Shown here: piece after piece, positions 13,591-21,662 of the stretch
Layout of the letters: every line of letters begins with the position of its first letter
Numbering within the stretch: position 1 is the stretch's first letter
Source: UBA6215 sp964484255
Lineage (GTDB): Bacteria; Omnitrophota; Gorgyraeia; Pluralincolimonadales; Pluralincolimonadaceae
Direction: 5' to 3'
Assembly: GCA_964484255.1 (NCBI GenBank)
Contig: CAZAEH010000023.1
Span: 1 to 22,569, forward strand
Length of the DNA: 22,569 nucleotides
Notes under the pieces: generated by a model
Seen by the model: only the letters and a program-made list of their open reading frames with translations
Database searches by the model: none
Told to the model about the DNA's origin: nothing
Translations under genes and position numbers: made by a program

Positions 13591-16343
13591 TTTGTGCGCC
13601 TCCTTGCTTTCTTATCTTTCTTCTTAGACAGGACATCCAGGAAAACTTTTACTATCTTGGGATCAAAGTGGGTACCGGATTCTTCCCTTATTATCTTGAG
13701 CGCGCCCTTCTTTGGATAAGCCTTACGGTAAGGCCGGTTAGAGACCAGCGCCTGATATACATCTACAACCGCGACTATCCTTGCCCCCACGGGTATCTCA
13801 TCACCTCTTAATTTGGACCCGTAACCGTATCCGTCATAACGCTCGTGGTGGTGGAGGATTATAGGAACGACATTCTTGAGGAAATGCACCGGGCGGATTA
13901 TGTCGGCGCCGATCTGCGGATGCTTCTTTATGACATCATATTCTTTCTTGGTAAGTTTCCCTCGCTTCAGAAGGATCTTCTCGCTTATGCCCAATTTACC
14001 TATATCATGCAGCATAGCGCCGTGCTTTATGTCCTCTATATCCTCGTCGGACAGCTTAAGTTTCCTGGCGATCTCCGTACAATACTTCACCATGTCCTCG
14101 GAATGCTCTTCCGTATACTCGTTCTTCGCTCCTACGGTATGGGCAAGGGCATATACGGCCTCTATGGTGTTCTGCCTGTTCCTGCGAAGCAGGTCCATGA
14201 ATTTCTTTGTGATGGCGCTCACGCGTTCTTTCGAATCTTTGTCGGAAGGAGCAGGCTTGGCCTTTCTCTTGCGTAATTGCGCAAAGGCAGCTATCGTATT
14301 CCCGCCCTGTTCCTTTGCCAGGCGCACGCATTTCTCTACCATGGTAAGCAGGCCATCGACAGCAGCCATGCCGTCTTCCGGGTATGATGCTACTCCGACA
14401 CTAACCCTAAGCTTGACCCTGTGTGTCCCGAAATGGTGTTTTTTTACGATTTTCTGTATCCTCTCGGCAAAAGCGAACGCTCCCCTCCCGTCGGTATCAG
14501 GCAATATTATGGCGAAACCTTCGCCCTCGAACCTGGTCACAACATCTATGCCCCTGCAGGTATGCTGGAGCAATATTGCAAATTCCTGGAGGACTACATC
14601 GCCGAACTCGTGTCCGAAGGTATCATTGACCGACTTGAAATAATCTATATCGACCATAAGCGCTGAAAGGGGGGTAGACCTCCTCTTTGCCAGCTCGAAT
14701 TCCGAATGGATCCTTCTTTGAAAATACCTGTAGTTATAAAGCTGCGTATGGGGATCTATGAGGGCCAGGGCTTCCGCTTCCTTCTTTTCCCTTTCTATCC
14801 TCTTTATCTCGGACATGTCCCTGAATATACCCTGAGCCACTCTCCTGCCGCCTATCTCAAGCAGAGAAGCGCTTATATATACCGGTATCCTCTCCCCTGC
14901 CGAATTAATTATCTCACCTTCGGTAAATGTCTCCCCGTCACCTCCCGATTCCGCGGCCCTGTTTATGATATTCCGGAATTTTTCCTTGTAGATATCCTCC
15001 TCCTCGGGAGGGTGAAGCTTGGATTGGTGCAGTCCTATAAGTTCCTGCCTGGACCGGCCCATGAGCTTTTCCGTCTTCTTGTTCGCATCTACAAGTTTGC
15101 CCGTGATTATATCAGCTATGAATATGGCATCATTGGCCGATTCAAAGAGGTTCCTGAACTTCTCCTCGGATTCCCTTGTCCGGGCTTCAAGTTTCTTGCG
15201 CAGCGTTACGTCTCGGGCTATCCCGATAGTGCCGATCACCTCGCCTTTGTCGTTGTAAAAAGGGGTCTTGATCGTCTCGATTATGGTGGAGTTCCCCTTG
15301 CTGTCTATAAGGGGTTCTTCGAATACCTTCCTGCGGCCCGTTGACATCACCTCTTTGTCGTCAGCCCTGTATTTATCTGCCAGCTCCCGGCTCCAGACAT
15401 CCGAATCCGATTTCCCGACCAGGTCTTCCGCCTTGACCCCGGCTGCTGCCGCGAAAGATTCGTTCACGGCAATGAACCTGCTGTCTTTGTCCTTAAGCCA
15501 TGCTATATCCGGGATATTGTTAAGTATGGCATCCTGGCGCTGTTTTACCTCCTCAAGCAGTATCTCGCTTGATCTTTCGTTAGTGATATCACGGACTATT
15601 GTTATTATCCTGTTTATTTTCCCGTTATCGAGTATTGGGATCTTCTGGGTCTCGGTTATTATCTCTTTTTTATCGATAGATATCTTCTCTTCTGTGGTCA
15701 GGGACTTACCGGTTTTCAATACCCTATTGTACTCGTCCCTGCTCCTCTCGGGCAGGAACGGGAAAGCGCCGAACACATCCATGCCCACAATGTCCGCTTT
15801 GATGCCAAGGCTCCTGTTCCATGCCTTAAAACTGTCATTCACCAAAATTATCTTCAGGGTTTCATCAACCACATGTATAGGATAATTAAGGGAATTAATG
15901 GTCTCGTGATAAAGCTTCTCAGCCTCCCTCATCTGCCGCTCGGAGCGCAGTTTTTCGGTAACATCTTCTACCACTTCTATGGCGGCAACGATATTCCCCT
16001 TGTCATCCTCGATAGGCGATGATACTATCCGGTAATTCACTATCCTGTTTGAAAAAGCGGTATCTGTAACGGCTTCATGGACCTTTCCGTCAGAAAGGGT
16101 CTTTACCACGGGGCAATATGAACATATGGAATTCCTGGGGGGATAATTGAAAGACTTATGGCATATGGGCTGTTTCTTGATATCGACATCGGGGAACCAT
16201 CGTTTCATGACCTTGTTTATCGCGATTATCTCCATCCTGGGATTGACAACCGCGACACCGACGCCAAAGTTATCGAGAAGCTTGAAACAGCTCTTATTGT
16301 TCTTTAACCAATCGTCGTCCTTGGTAAAAAGGTTTACGAACAT
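13587..16343 (-). CDS. Cytosolic multi-PAS sensor with degenerate GGDEF and HD-GYP domains
   Basis: 918 residues with no membrane segment. Four PAS-type domains lie at about 20-130, 145-255, 270-380 and 395-510, followed by a GGDEF-family domain (about 525-690) and an HD-GYP domain (about 725-905). The cyclase signature is degenerate: EGEGF at 606-610 in place of GGDEF, so diguanylate cyclase activity is doubtful. The HD-GYP domain keeps His779-Asp780 in LHDIGK and HHHERYDGYGY at 831-841, which reads GYG rather than GYP. Degradation of cyclic-di-GMP is therefore the likelier output. PAS1 carries Cys61, Cys74 and Cys77, possibly metal- or redox-binding. The gene shares one base with the aldolase stop and overlaps the module A gene, so it sits within a mixed operon. 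Confidence 0.92.
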   Translation of the reverse strand: MFVNLFTKDDDWLKNNKSCFKLLDNFGVGVAVVNPRMEIIAINKVMKRWFPDVDIKKQPICHKSFNYPPRNSICSYCPVVKTLSDGKVHEAVTDTAFSNRIVNYRIVSSPIEDDKGNIVAAIEVVEDVTEKLRSERQMREAEKLYHETINSLNYPIHVVDETLKIILVNDSFKAWNRSLGIKADIVGMDVFGAFPFLPERSRDEYNRVLKTGKSLTTEEKISIDKKEIITETQKIPILDNGKINRIITIVRDITNERSSEILLEEVKQRQDAILNNIPDIAWLKDKDSRFIAVNESFAAAAGVKAEDLVGKSDSDVWSRELADKYRADDKEVMSTGRRKVFEEPLIDSKGNSTIIETIKTPFYNDKGEVIGTIGIARDVTLRKKLEARTRESEEKFRNLFESANDAIFIADIITGKLVDANKKTEKLMGRSRQELIGLHQSKLHPPEEEDIYKEKFRNIINRAAESGGDGETFTEGEIINSAGERIPVYISASLLEIGGRRVAQGIFRDMSEIKRIEREKKEAEALALIDPHTQLYNYRYFQRRIHSEFELAKRRSTPLSALMVDIDYFKSVNDTFGHEFGDVVLQEFAILLQHTCRGIDVVTRFEGEGFAIILPDTDGRGAFAFAERIQKIVKKHHFGTHRVKLRVSVGVASYPEDGMAAVDGLLTMVEKCVRLAKEQGGNTIAAFAQLRKRKAKPAPSDKDSKERVSAITKKFMDLLRRNRQNTIEAVYALAHTVGAKNEYTEEHSEDMVKYCTEIARKLKLSDEDIEDIKHGAMLHDIGKLGISEKILLKRGKLTKKEYDVIKKHPQIGADIIRPVHFLKNVVPIILHHHERYDGYGYGSKLRGDEIPVGARIVAVVDVYQALVSNRPYRKAYPKKGALKIIREESGTHFDPKIVKVFLDVLSKKKDKKARRRTK

Positions 16344-17143
16344 TATCCCTTCTTGTGGGTTGACCTCAGGTCCTTTAACATTTCCTGCGCCTTCCTCAAC
16401 GATATTCCTTCATGGACTATGGCCCTTACCGTCTTTATCATGGCCACGGGATCCTCGGACTGCCAGATATTCCTTCCCATATCTACACCGGCCGCGCCGC
16501 GCTTGAGCGCTTCGCATGCTATCTCGAGCGCATCAAATTCGGTCTTCAATTTGGGGCCCCCGGCTATGACTATCGGGACGGGGCAGCTTTTGACGACCTT
16601 TTCGAAATCGTCGCAGTAATATGTCTTGACGAAACTCGCCCCGGTCTCAGCCGCTATCCTGCAGCAGAGCGAGAGATAGCGGGCGTCTCTCTTTGCCAGC
16701 TCTTTCCCGACAGCGGTAACGGCCAGGACAGGCATCCCATATTCCATCCCTTCGTCCACAAGCCGCGCAAAATTCACTATCGTCTGGTGCTCGTATTTTG
16801 AACCGATATATATCGAGAACGCGACAGCAGAGACATTCAGCCTGACCGCATCCTTCATCGAAACTGTTATCTCTTCGTTAGACAGGTCCTCGCCTATTAT
16901 ACTATTGCCCCCGGATACCCTGAGGACAACCGGTATGTCACCGGAGGCATCCACACAGTTGCGCAATACTCCGCGCGTAGGCATAAGCGCATCGGTATAC
17001 TGCAGAAGCGGCTTTATCGTCCGGGAAGGGTCTTCCAGCTTCGAGACGGGCCCGAGAAAATAACCGTGGTCAACGGCAAGCATTACCGTATGACCATCAT
17101 TTTTAATTATACGGCTAAGGCGGTTCTTAATACCCCAATCCAT
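16343..17143 (-). CDS. LsrF-like class I aldolase/thiolase (DhnA/DeoC superfamily)
   Basis: 266 residues. The N-terminus MDWGIKNRLSRI, AVDHGYF (Asp25-His26), IYIGSKYEHQ, and GAAGVDMGRNIWQSEDPVAMIK follow LsrF of the autoinducer-2 system very closely along the whole length. LsrF cleaves 3-hydroxy-5-phosphonooxypentane-2,4-dione in AI-2 breakdown. The Schiff-base lysine is probably Lys173 in FVKTYY. No other lsr genes are present, and relatives in this superfamily include archaeal-type class I fructose-1,6-bisphosphate aldolases, so the substrate is open. A promoter and GGAG ribosome site precede the ATG; an alternative role in gluconeogenesis is plausible. It is the first gene of the operon with the PAS/GGDEF/HD-GYP protein. 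Confidence 0.88.
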   Translation of the reverse strand: MDWGIKNRLSRIIKNDGHTVMLAVDHGYFLGPVSKLEDPSRTIKPLLQYTDALMPTRGVLRNCVDASGDIPVVLRVSGGNSIIGEDLSNEEITVSMKDAVRLNVSAVAFSIYIGSKYEHQTIVNFARLVDEGMEYGMPVLAVTAVGKELAKRDARYLSLCCRIAAETGASFVKTYYCDDFEKVVKSCPVPIVIAGGPKLKTEFDALEIACEALKRGAAGVDMGRNIWQSEDPVAMIKTVRAIVHEGISLRKAQEMLKDLRSTHKKG

Positions 17144-17177
17144 ATAGTATATCTCCTTTTTATAAAGGGCGTTTTAA

Positions 17178-17205
17178 ATTATACCCTATTTACCGGTTTT
17201 TTCAA
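17178..17205 (-). promoter_or_regulatory. Promoter of the aldolase/signalling/secreted-protein operon
   Basis: TTGAAA (17205-17200) and TATAAT (17183-17178) on the minus strand are separated by 16 bases, giving a leader of about 28 bases to the aldolase ATG. The -35 overlaps the stop codon of the M48 peptidase gene. No operator-like palindrome was seen here. Confidence 0.65.
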
Positions 17206-18692
17206 GAAGACACTAACCTGTTCTTCTCTATAAGGTACTGGAGCATCTCAAGCTCCCCCCTGTCAAACCAGATCCCGCCGCAATTAATACACCTGTCGAC
17301 CTCTACCGGAAGCCCGTAAGAAAAGAAGCCCCTGGACATCTTCTTCCCGCAATATGGGCAATCCAATGGGTCTTGTATCTTGTAAAAATTGGGCCTTGGC
17401 GAAAGCCACTGCACCTTTTGGAGGGAATCGGCCGTATCCTTTATCTCTTTGGAAAAAGAATAGTTCTCCCTTGCCAGTATTCTGGTGACCGTATCGCGCT
17501 TAGAGGATATCCCCCTGCAAAACCCGCATTCCATTACGGGCGCACCTTCATAAAGAACCTCGGCCATGGGTTGGAAACACCTCGGGCATTTATTACCTCC
17601 GCCGGTGCCGGAGACCCGGGGAAACGGCTCCTGCTGCGGCGTGCCGTGGTCCACGGTTATTTTCGGAGGAGACTTTATTGAGCTTACCAGGGACACGGTA
17701 TCACAATGGGCCATATCAAGCAGGACCTTAAGCCTGCGTTTGACCGGCGGATGGGTAGAGAGCAGGTCCTGGAACAGGCCATCGCCCTCATCCAGGGCCT
17801 TGAGGTCGGTATTCATGATAAATATCGGGGACAGGGCCTGGGGAATAGCGCCGACCCCGCGCCAGCCCCTGGAAATTATGTAAAGAGATTCTGCCAGGGC
17901 CCGGGGATCCCTTGTAAGCTTGACCGCCACAGCATCGGCGCGATACTCCCTCTGCCTCGATATGAATATGTTGAGCGCGTAATTAATGCCTTTTACCGCC
18001 AATAGTATAAGGTAGACCACGACAAGGTATGCCCCGAACCTCGCGCCTATGCTTACGCCGGTATCAGACCTGTCCGAGGAGTCCCTTAAAGTCATGCGGT
18101 CTATCACGGAAAGGATCGCGGCATAGACCCCGAAAAGCGAACAGATCAAGGTAGTTGAAAAACTGTCGCCAGAAGCTATATGAGCGGCCTCGTGGCCTAC
18201 CACGGCCTCGAGTTGGCTCCTGTTGAGCCTGGATAAAAGGCCTTCGGTGATGCCGATAACGGCATTGCCCTTTCCGTCGGAGACGGCAAAAGCATTCATG
18301 CCCGAAACGGGTATTACATAAGCGTCTATGTGCATTCCCCCGGTAGCGACGGATACCTCGTCGACGACATTCCTGAATACCCTGTGATAGGAATCCTTGG
18401 GGTCGGGCCGCGATGCGTCAAGCAGGTTGAGGATATCGCCAACCATGTTCCTTGTAGAAAAATACCAGTGGATATACGCTACAGCCAAAGATATAAGGAA
18501 GACAAAAACGGATTCGCGCAAAGACAGGGCGGGAACCCCGGCCGCGGCATGCATATAAGCGCCCGAGAAAAAGAACCTGGTCACGATCCAAAGCAACTGG
18601 GCTGCGATGAAATAGAAAACCAGGAGAAACACAAAGACGGCCTGTATCTGCCACGTCTTGCGTTTTTCTATCTCAACGAATGAGTAGGGCAT
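17202..18692 (-). CDS. M48-family membrane metalloprotease with two C-terminal zinc ribbons
   Basis: 496 residues. Two N-terminal membrane segments (about 16-42 and 58-78) precede the peptidase domain. The zinc site is HEAAH at 167-171, with Glu249 in REYRADAVAV as the expected third ligand; STHPP at 312-316 is typical of M48 enzymes. Further membrane segments lie at about 178-198 and 215-240. The C-terminal region carries two zinc ribbons: Cys369/372/389/392, and CPYCGKKM with CINCGGIWFDRGELEML (Cys445/448/468/471), the latter like the TFIIB-type zf domain PF13453. Fusion of such ribbons to M48 is less common. It follows lemA by 10 bases, a well-known partner arrangement, and probably acts in membrane protein quality control. 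Confidence 0.93.
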   Translation of the reverse strand: MPYSFVEIEKRKTWQIQAVFVFLLVFYFIAAQLLWIVTRFFFSGAYMHAAAGVPALSLRESVFVFLISLAVAYIHWYFSTRNMVGDILNLLDASRPDPKDSYHRVFRNVVDEVSVATGGMHIDAYVIPVSGMNAFAVSDGKGNAVIGITEGLLSRLNRSQLEAVVGHEAAHIASGDSFSTTLICSLFGVYAAILSVIDRMTLRDSSDRSDTGVSIGARFGAYLVVVYLILLAVKGINYALNIFISRQREYRADAVAVKLTRDPRALAESLYIISRGWRGVGAIPQALSPIFIMNTDLKALDEGDGLFQDLLSTHPPVKRRLKVLLDMAHCDTVSLVSSIKSPPKITVDHGTPQQEPFPRVSGTGGGNKCPRCFQPMAEVLYEGAPVMECGFCRGISSKRDTVTRILARENYSFSKEIKDTADSLQKVQWLSPRPNFYKIQDPLDCPYCGKKMSRGFFSYGLPVEVDRCINCGGIWFDRGELEMLQYLIEKNRLVSS

Positions 18693-18702
18693 CTATTATG
18701 CT

Positions 18703-19260
18703 TTACGCGAAATTGACCTTCGGCGGTTCCTTTTCTGACAGGTCCTTGAGCTCAAAGAATTCCGCGGGAACGAAACCGAACGCCGAAGCGACGGTATTCG
18801 TCGGGAAAGATTTTACGGTCGTATTATACCTGGTAACTTCGTCGTTATAGTACTGCCTGGCAAAAGCGATCTTGTTCTCCGTGGAAGTGAGCTCTTCCTG
18901 GAGGGCAAGCATGTTCTGGCTGGCTTTCAGGTCCGGGTACTTTTCCGCAACGGCAAATAGGGAACGCAGGGCGCCCGTAAGGAGGTTTTCCGCGCCTTCC
19001 CTGTCCCTGACCGAAGTGGCCTGTGTCGCCTGCGTGCGGGCTTTAATAACGTTCTCGAGCGTTTCCTTCTCGAACTTCATGTACCCCTTTGCGGTCTCGA
19101 CAAGGTTGGGTATAAGGTCATGCCTTCTCTTGAGCTGGACATCTATCTGGGACCAGCCGTTAGTCACCCTTAGTTTAGACTGGACAAGGCCGTTGTATGC
19201 ACCGATAAGCCAGAGCACAGCCGCGATCAATACGATAAGGACCACGTAGAGCAGTACCAT
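18703..19260 (-). CDS. lemA: LemA family protein
   Basis: 185 residues, the usual LemA length. A single N-terminal membrane segment (about 2-20) is followed by helical coiled-coil-like sequence: GLVQSKLRVTNGWSQIDVQ, LKRRHDLIPNLVETAKGY, a variable middle, then QYYNDEVTRYNTTVKSFPTN and FGFVPAEFFE. The order and spelling of these segments are characteristic of LemA. Its molecular role is poorly known; it commonly pairs with M48 proteases, as here with a 10-base gap, and may act as a membrane scaffold for the protease. AAGGAGG precedes the ATG at 19260; a nearer-upstream ATG at 19265 is out of frame and is not used. A promoter lies in the 43-base gap after the dehydrogenase gene. Confidence 0.95.
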   Translation of the reverse strand: MVLLYVVLIVLIAAVLWLIGAYNGLVQSKLRVTNGWSQIDVQLKRRHDLIPNLVETAKGYMKFEKETLENVIKARTQATQATSVRDREGAENLLTGALRSLFAVAEKYPDLKASQNMLALQEELTSTENKIAFARQYYNDEVTRYNTTVKSFPTNTVASAFGFVPAEFFELKDLSEKEPPKVNFA

Positions 19261-19291
19261 CTCATGACCTCCTTGTTATGACAAGCGATTA

Positions 19292-19320
19292 AGTATACCC
19301 TACCTACTCCTGGGGCGCAA
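19292..19320 (-). promoter_or_regulatory. Putative promoter of the lemA-M48 pair
   Basis: TTGCGC (19320-19315) and TATACT (19297-19292) on the minus strand are separated by 17 bases, ending 31 bases before the lemA ATG. The -35 lies within the last codons of the dehydrogenase gene. It shares TTGCGC with two other promoters in this window. Confidence 0.55.
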
Positions 19321-20332
19321 TGATGACTTTGATCGAATCCCCGGCGGAAGCGACAAGCCCGAAACCTTCCTGAGCTTTAGCAAGGCCGAACCTGTGGGTC
19401 ACCATGTCCTTGACCTCTACATCCCTTCTCTCAATAAGTCCCATGGCCTTGAGATGCTCCTCGGGGGTTGCCGCATAGGACGAAACCAGCGTTACCTCAT
19501 TGCGCCAAAAAACATCGTTTATGGATTTAGGCATATTAAGGTCTTTTTCTGCAGCTGCAAAGAAAAGTACGGTCCCGCCGCGCTCAACCGAATCGAGGGC
19601 CTGCAAGACGGCCTGCCCCGCGCCGGCACACACAATGACCACGTCCGCCAGAGACCCTGAGGCCTCCTTGAATTCTGCCGGGCGATACTTCCTGCCGTCA
19701 AATACCTTATCGGCGCCGAATTTTTTTGCGGCTTTGATCCTGTAATCTGAAATGTCGGTAGCCGCTATGAAACCAGCACCTGAAGCGCGCGCGTATTTAA
19801 TATGGAGCAGGCCCGATATCCCGCTTCCTATGACTAGGATATTATCGCCTTTCCTGACGCCGGCAAGCCGTTGGCCCCTCATAACGCAGGCCAGAGGCTC
19901 GACGAACGTCGCCTCATCGAAAGATACCTTATCCGGTATAGGGTAGACGCCTTTGCGTTTTATGTTGACGGCGGGCACACGGATAAATTCCGAAAAACCT
20001 CCCGGAAAGAAATTTGTCTTGCGCAGGGTCTCGCATACGGTCTCGTGGCCCCTGCGGCAATAACGGCATTCTCCGCACGGCACGTGGTGGGAGACCGCGA
20101 CGCGGTCACCTGCCTTAAAATTTCCTGCTTCGGCGCCGGCCTTCTCTACGATCCCGGCTACCTCATGTCCCAGGACAAGCGGGACCCTGTCTTTGCGGTA
20201 CCATTCCATGACGTCGCTGCCGCAGATACCGCTCGCTATAACACGGACCAGTATCTCGTCCCGGGCTATTTCGGGGACGGGCATCTCCTGGATGCGGACG
20301 TCACTGTTAGCGTAATACATCGCTACGCGCAT
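19304..20332 (-). CDS. Zinc-dependent medium-chain alcohol/polyol dehydrogenase
   Basis: 342 residues of the medium-chain dehydrogenase/reductase family. Catalytic zinc ligands are Cys37 in GICGSD and His56-Glu57 in GHEVAG, with Glu145 in VEPLAC. The structural zinc is held by Cys86, Cys89, Cys92 and Cys100 in CGECRYCRRGHETVC. A nucleotide-binding GSGISG motif lies at about 169-174, and the acid-containing ATDIS that follows suggests NAD over NADP. The overall pattern resembles sorbitol/threonine/galactitol-phosphate dehydrogenases; the exact substrate is not recognisable. It lies 14 bases after the FmdB gene, with GGAG as ribosome site, and ends the operon that starts with the radical SAM gene. 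Confidence 0.93.
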   Translation of the reverse strand: MRVAMYYANSDVRIQEMPVPEIARDEILVRVIASGICGSDVMEWYRKDRVPLVLGHEVAGIVEKAGAEAGNFKAGDRVAVSHHVPCGECRYCRRGHETVCETLRKTNFFPGGFSEFIRVPAVNIKRKGVYPIPDKVSFDEATFVEPLACVMRGQRLAGVRKGDNILVIGSGISGLLHIKYARASGAGFIAATDISDYRIKAAKKFGADKVFDGRKYRPAEFKEASGSLADVVIVCAGAGQAVLQALDSVERGGTVLFFAAAEKDLNMPKSINDVFWRNEVTLVSSYAATPEEHLKAMGLIERRDVEVKDMVTHRFGLAKAQEGFGLVASAGDSIKVIIAPQE

Positions 20333-20346
20333 CGCGCGACGCTCTC

Positions 20347-20595
20347 CTAGTGTTTGTGTTTGCAGCCGGCCGGACAGCTTGAGGAAGCTTTATCGCAGGG
20401 TTTTGGCTGGGATTTCTTTTTATAATCAGTTTCGTAGAAACCCGAACCCTTGAATATTATACCTGACCCCCCGCCTATAAGCCTTTTTACGGGGCCCTTG
20501 CATTTCGGGCATTTGGATACCGGTTTATCCGTCATCGACTGGAATATCTCGAAGATGTGCTTGCATTTCTGGCATTCATAATCGTAATGCGGCAT
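20347..20595 (-). CDS. FmdB-family zinc ribbon protein
   Basis: 82 residues. The N-terminus MPHYDYECQKCKHIFE followed by CPKCKGPVKRLIGGGSGIIFKGSGFY is the classic FmdB/CxxC_CxxC regulatory-protein pattern. Cys8, Cys11, Cys29 and Cys32 should hold zinc. The tail is rich in Lys, Ser and Cys and ends CPAGCKHKH, a possible extra metal-binding stretch. The family was first noted near formamidase genes, but its role is poorly defined; proposed regulator or chaperone functions are weakly supported. It sits 8 bases after pyruvate kinase and 14 bases before the dehydrogenase, so it is co-transcribed with them. Confidence 0.93.
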   Translation of the reverse strand: MPHYDYECQKCKHIFEIFQSMTDKPVSKCPKCKGPVKRLIGGGSGIIFKGSGFYETDYKKKSQPKPCDKASSSCPAGCKHKH

Positions 20596-20603
20596 TTTTT
20601 ACC

Positions 20604-21662
20604 TCATTTTCCCAACGGCAGGAACCTGCCGTATAGATAACCTTCTGTGAAACCTATTATGTTCTCCATCATCTTTACCGTCTCTACGGGATGGCGGCCT
20701 ACCGCCGTCTCACCCGACAACATAACGTAATTAGCGCCGTCCATTATGGCATTGGCCACGTCCGTTACCTCTGCCCTTGTCGGACGCAGGTTCTCGGTCA
20801 TGCTCTCAAGCATCTGGGTGGCGGTTATGACGAATTTGCCGTCGCGGTTGCACCTTTTTATGATGACCTTCTGTATTATCGGGATCTGGTATATAGGCAT
20901 CGATACTCCCATGTCCCCCCTGGCTATCATGATCCCGTCCGAGACCTCTATTATATCGTCTATGTTCCTTATGCCGTCGCGGTTCTCGATCTTGGCTATT
21001 ATCTTGCATTCCGGAAGACGGGGCTTGACTATCTTGACGATCTTCAGGACATCATCCCGGTTCCTCACGAAAGACTGGGCGATAAAATCGACCTTATGTT
21101 CTATACCGAACTCTATGCTCTTACGGTCCTTGGCGGTAATACCGGAGAACTTGAGCTTGGCACCGGGCATGTTGACGCCTTTCTTCTCCTTGATAAGGCC
21201 GCCTTCCCAGACGGACGTCTCAATGCGGTCCCTGCATATCCTTTTGACCCGCAGCGCTATATTTCCGTCATCTATATATATGAACTCGGCGCCCCTTATA
21301 TCGCAAAGGGAACCCTTGTAATCAAAAGGTATTACCTTATCGCCGCCGACCACATCCGCATTGGTCAATATGACCTTCTGCCTCTTCTTGACACCGACAG
21401 GCTTTCCGTCCTTGAGCCTGCCTATCCTTATCCTGTAACCTTCAAGGTCCTGCAGTATCTTTATGGGCCTGGCCGCGGTCCTGTTTATCTTCCTGATAAG
21501 CCTGATCTTCTCTTCCTGGTCCTTATATGACGAATGCGAAAAATTCAGGCGAGCGATGTCCATCCCTGCTTCGCCCAATTTCCTTATAACAGGCTCGGAC
21601 GCCGACGCCGGGCCCAAAGTGCATATCACCTGTGTCTTATTCCCCGTCCTCTTCATTTTCAT
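20604..21662 (-). CDS. pyk: Short pyruvate kinase lacking the C-terminal domain
   Basis: 352 residues from the ATG at 21662, chosen because it overlaps the radical SAM stop by 4 bases and puts KTQVICTLGPAS near the N-terminus as usual. Pyruvate kinase turns phosphoenolpyruvate and ADP into pyruvate and ATP. The A domain carries RLNFSH at 38-43, IAKIEN with Lys224 and Glu226, ARGD with Asp250, ATQMLESM at 281-288 and LSGETAVG at 315-322. A B domain spans about 74-172. Typical enzymes have about 470 residues; here the allosteric C-terminal domain is absent and the chain ends soon after the barrel. ILQDLEGYRIRIG replaces the usual DTKGPEIRTG, and Ser254 stands where GDLGVE has Glu. Confidence 0.9.
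   Translation of the reverse strand: MKMKRTGNKTQVICTLGPASASEPVIRKLGEAGMDIARLNFSHSSYKDQEEKIRLIRKINRTAARPIKILQDLEGYRIRIGRLKDGKPVGVKKRQKVILTNADVVGGDKVIPFDYKGSLCDIRGAEFIYIDDGNIALRVKRICRDRIETSVWEGGLIKEKKGVNMPGAKLKFSGITAKDRKSIEFGIEHKVDFIAQSFVRNRDDVLKIVKIVKPRLPECKIIAKIENRDGIRNIDDIIEVSDGIMIARGDMGVSMPIYQIPIIQKVIIKRCNRDGKFVITATQMLESMTENLRPTRAEVTDVANAIMDGANYVMLSGETAVGRHPVETVKMMENIIGFTEGYLYGRFLPLGK

Noticed and set aside
20081..20086. CACGTG core in the dehydrogenase gene as a further operator
   Set aside because: The flanks do not extend the palindrome and it lies inside a coding region.
20691..21530. Long plus-strand open frame of 279 codons
   Set aside because: It is the antisense of pyruvate kinase, whose motifs are unmistakable, and its own translation is Tyr/Leu-rich with no recognisable domain.
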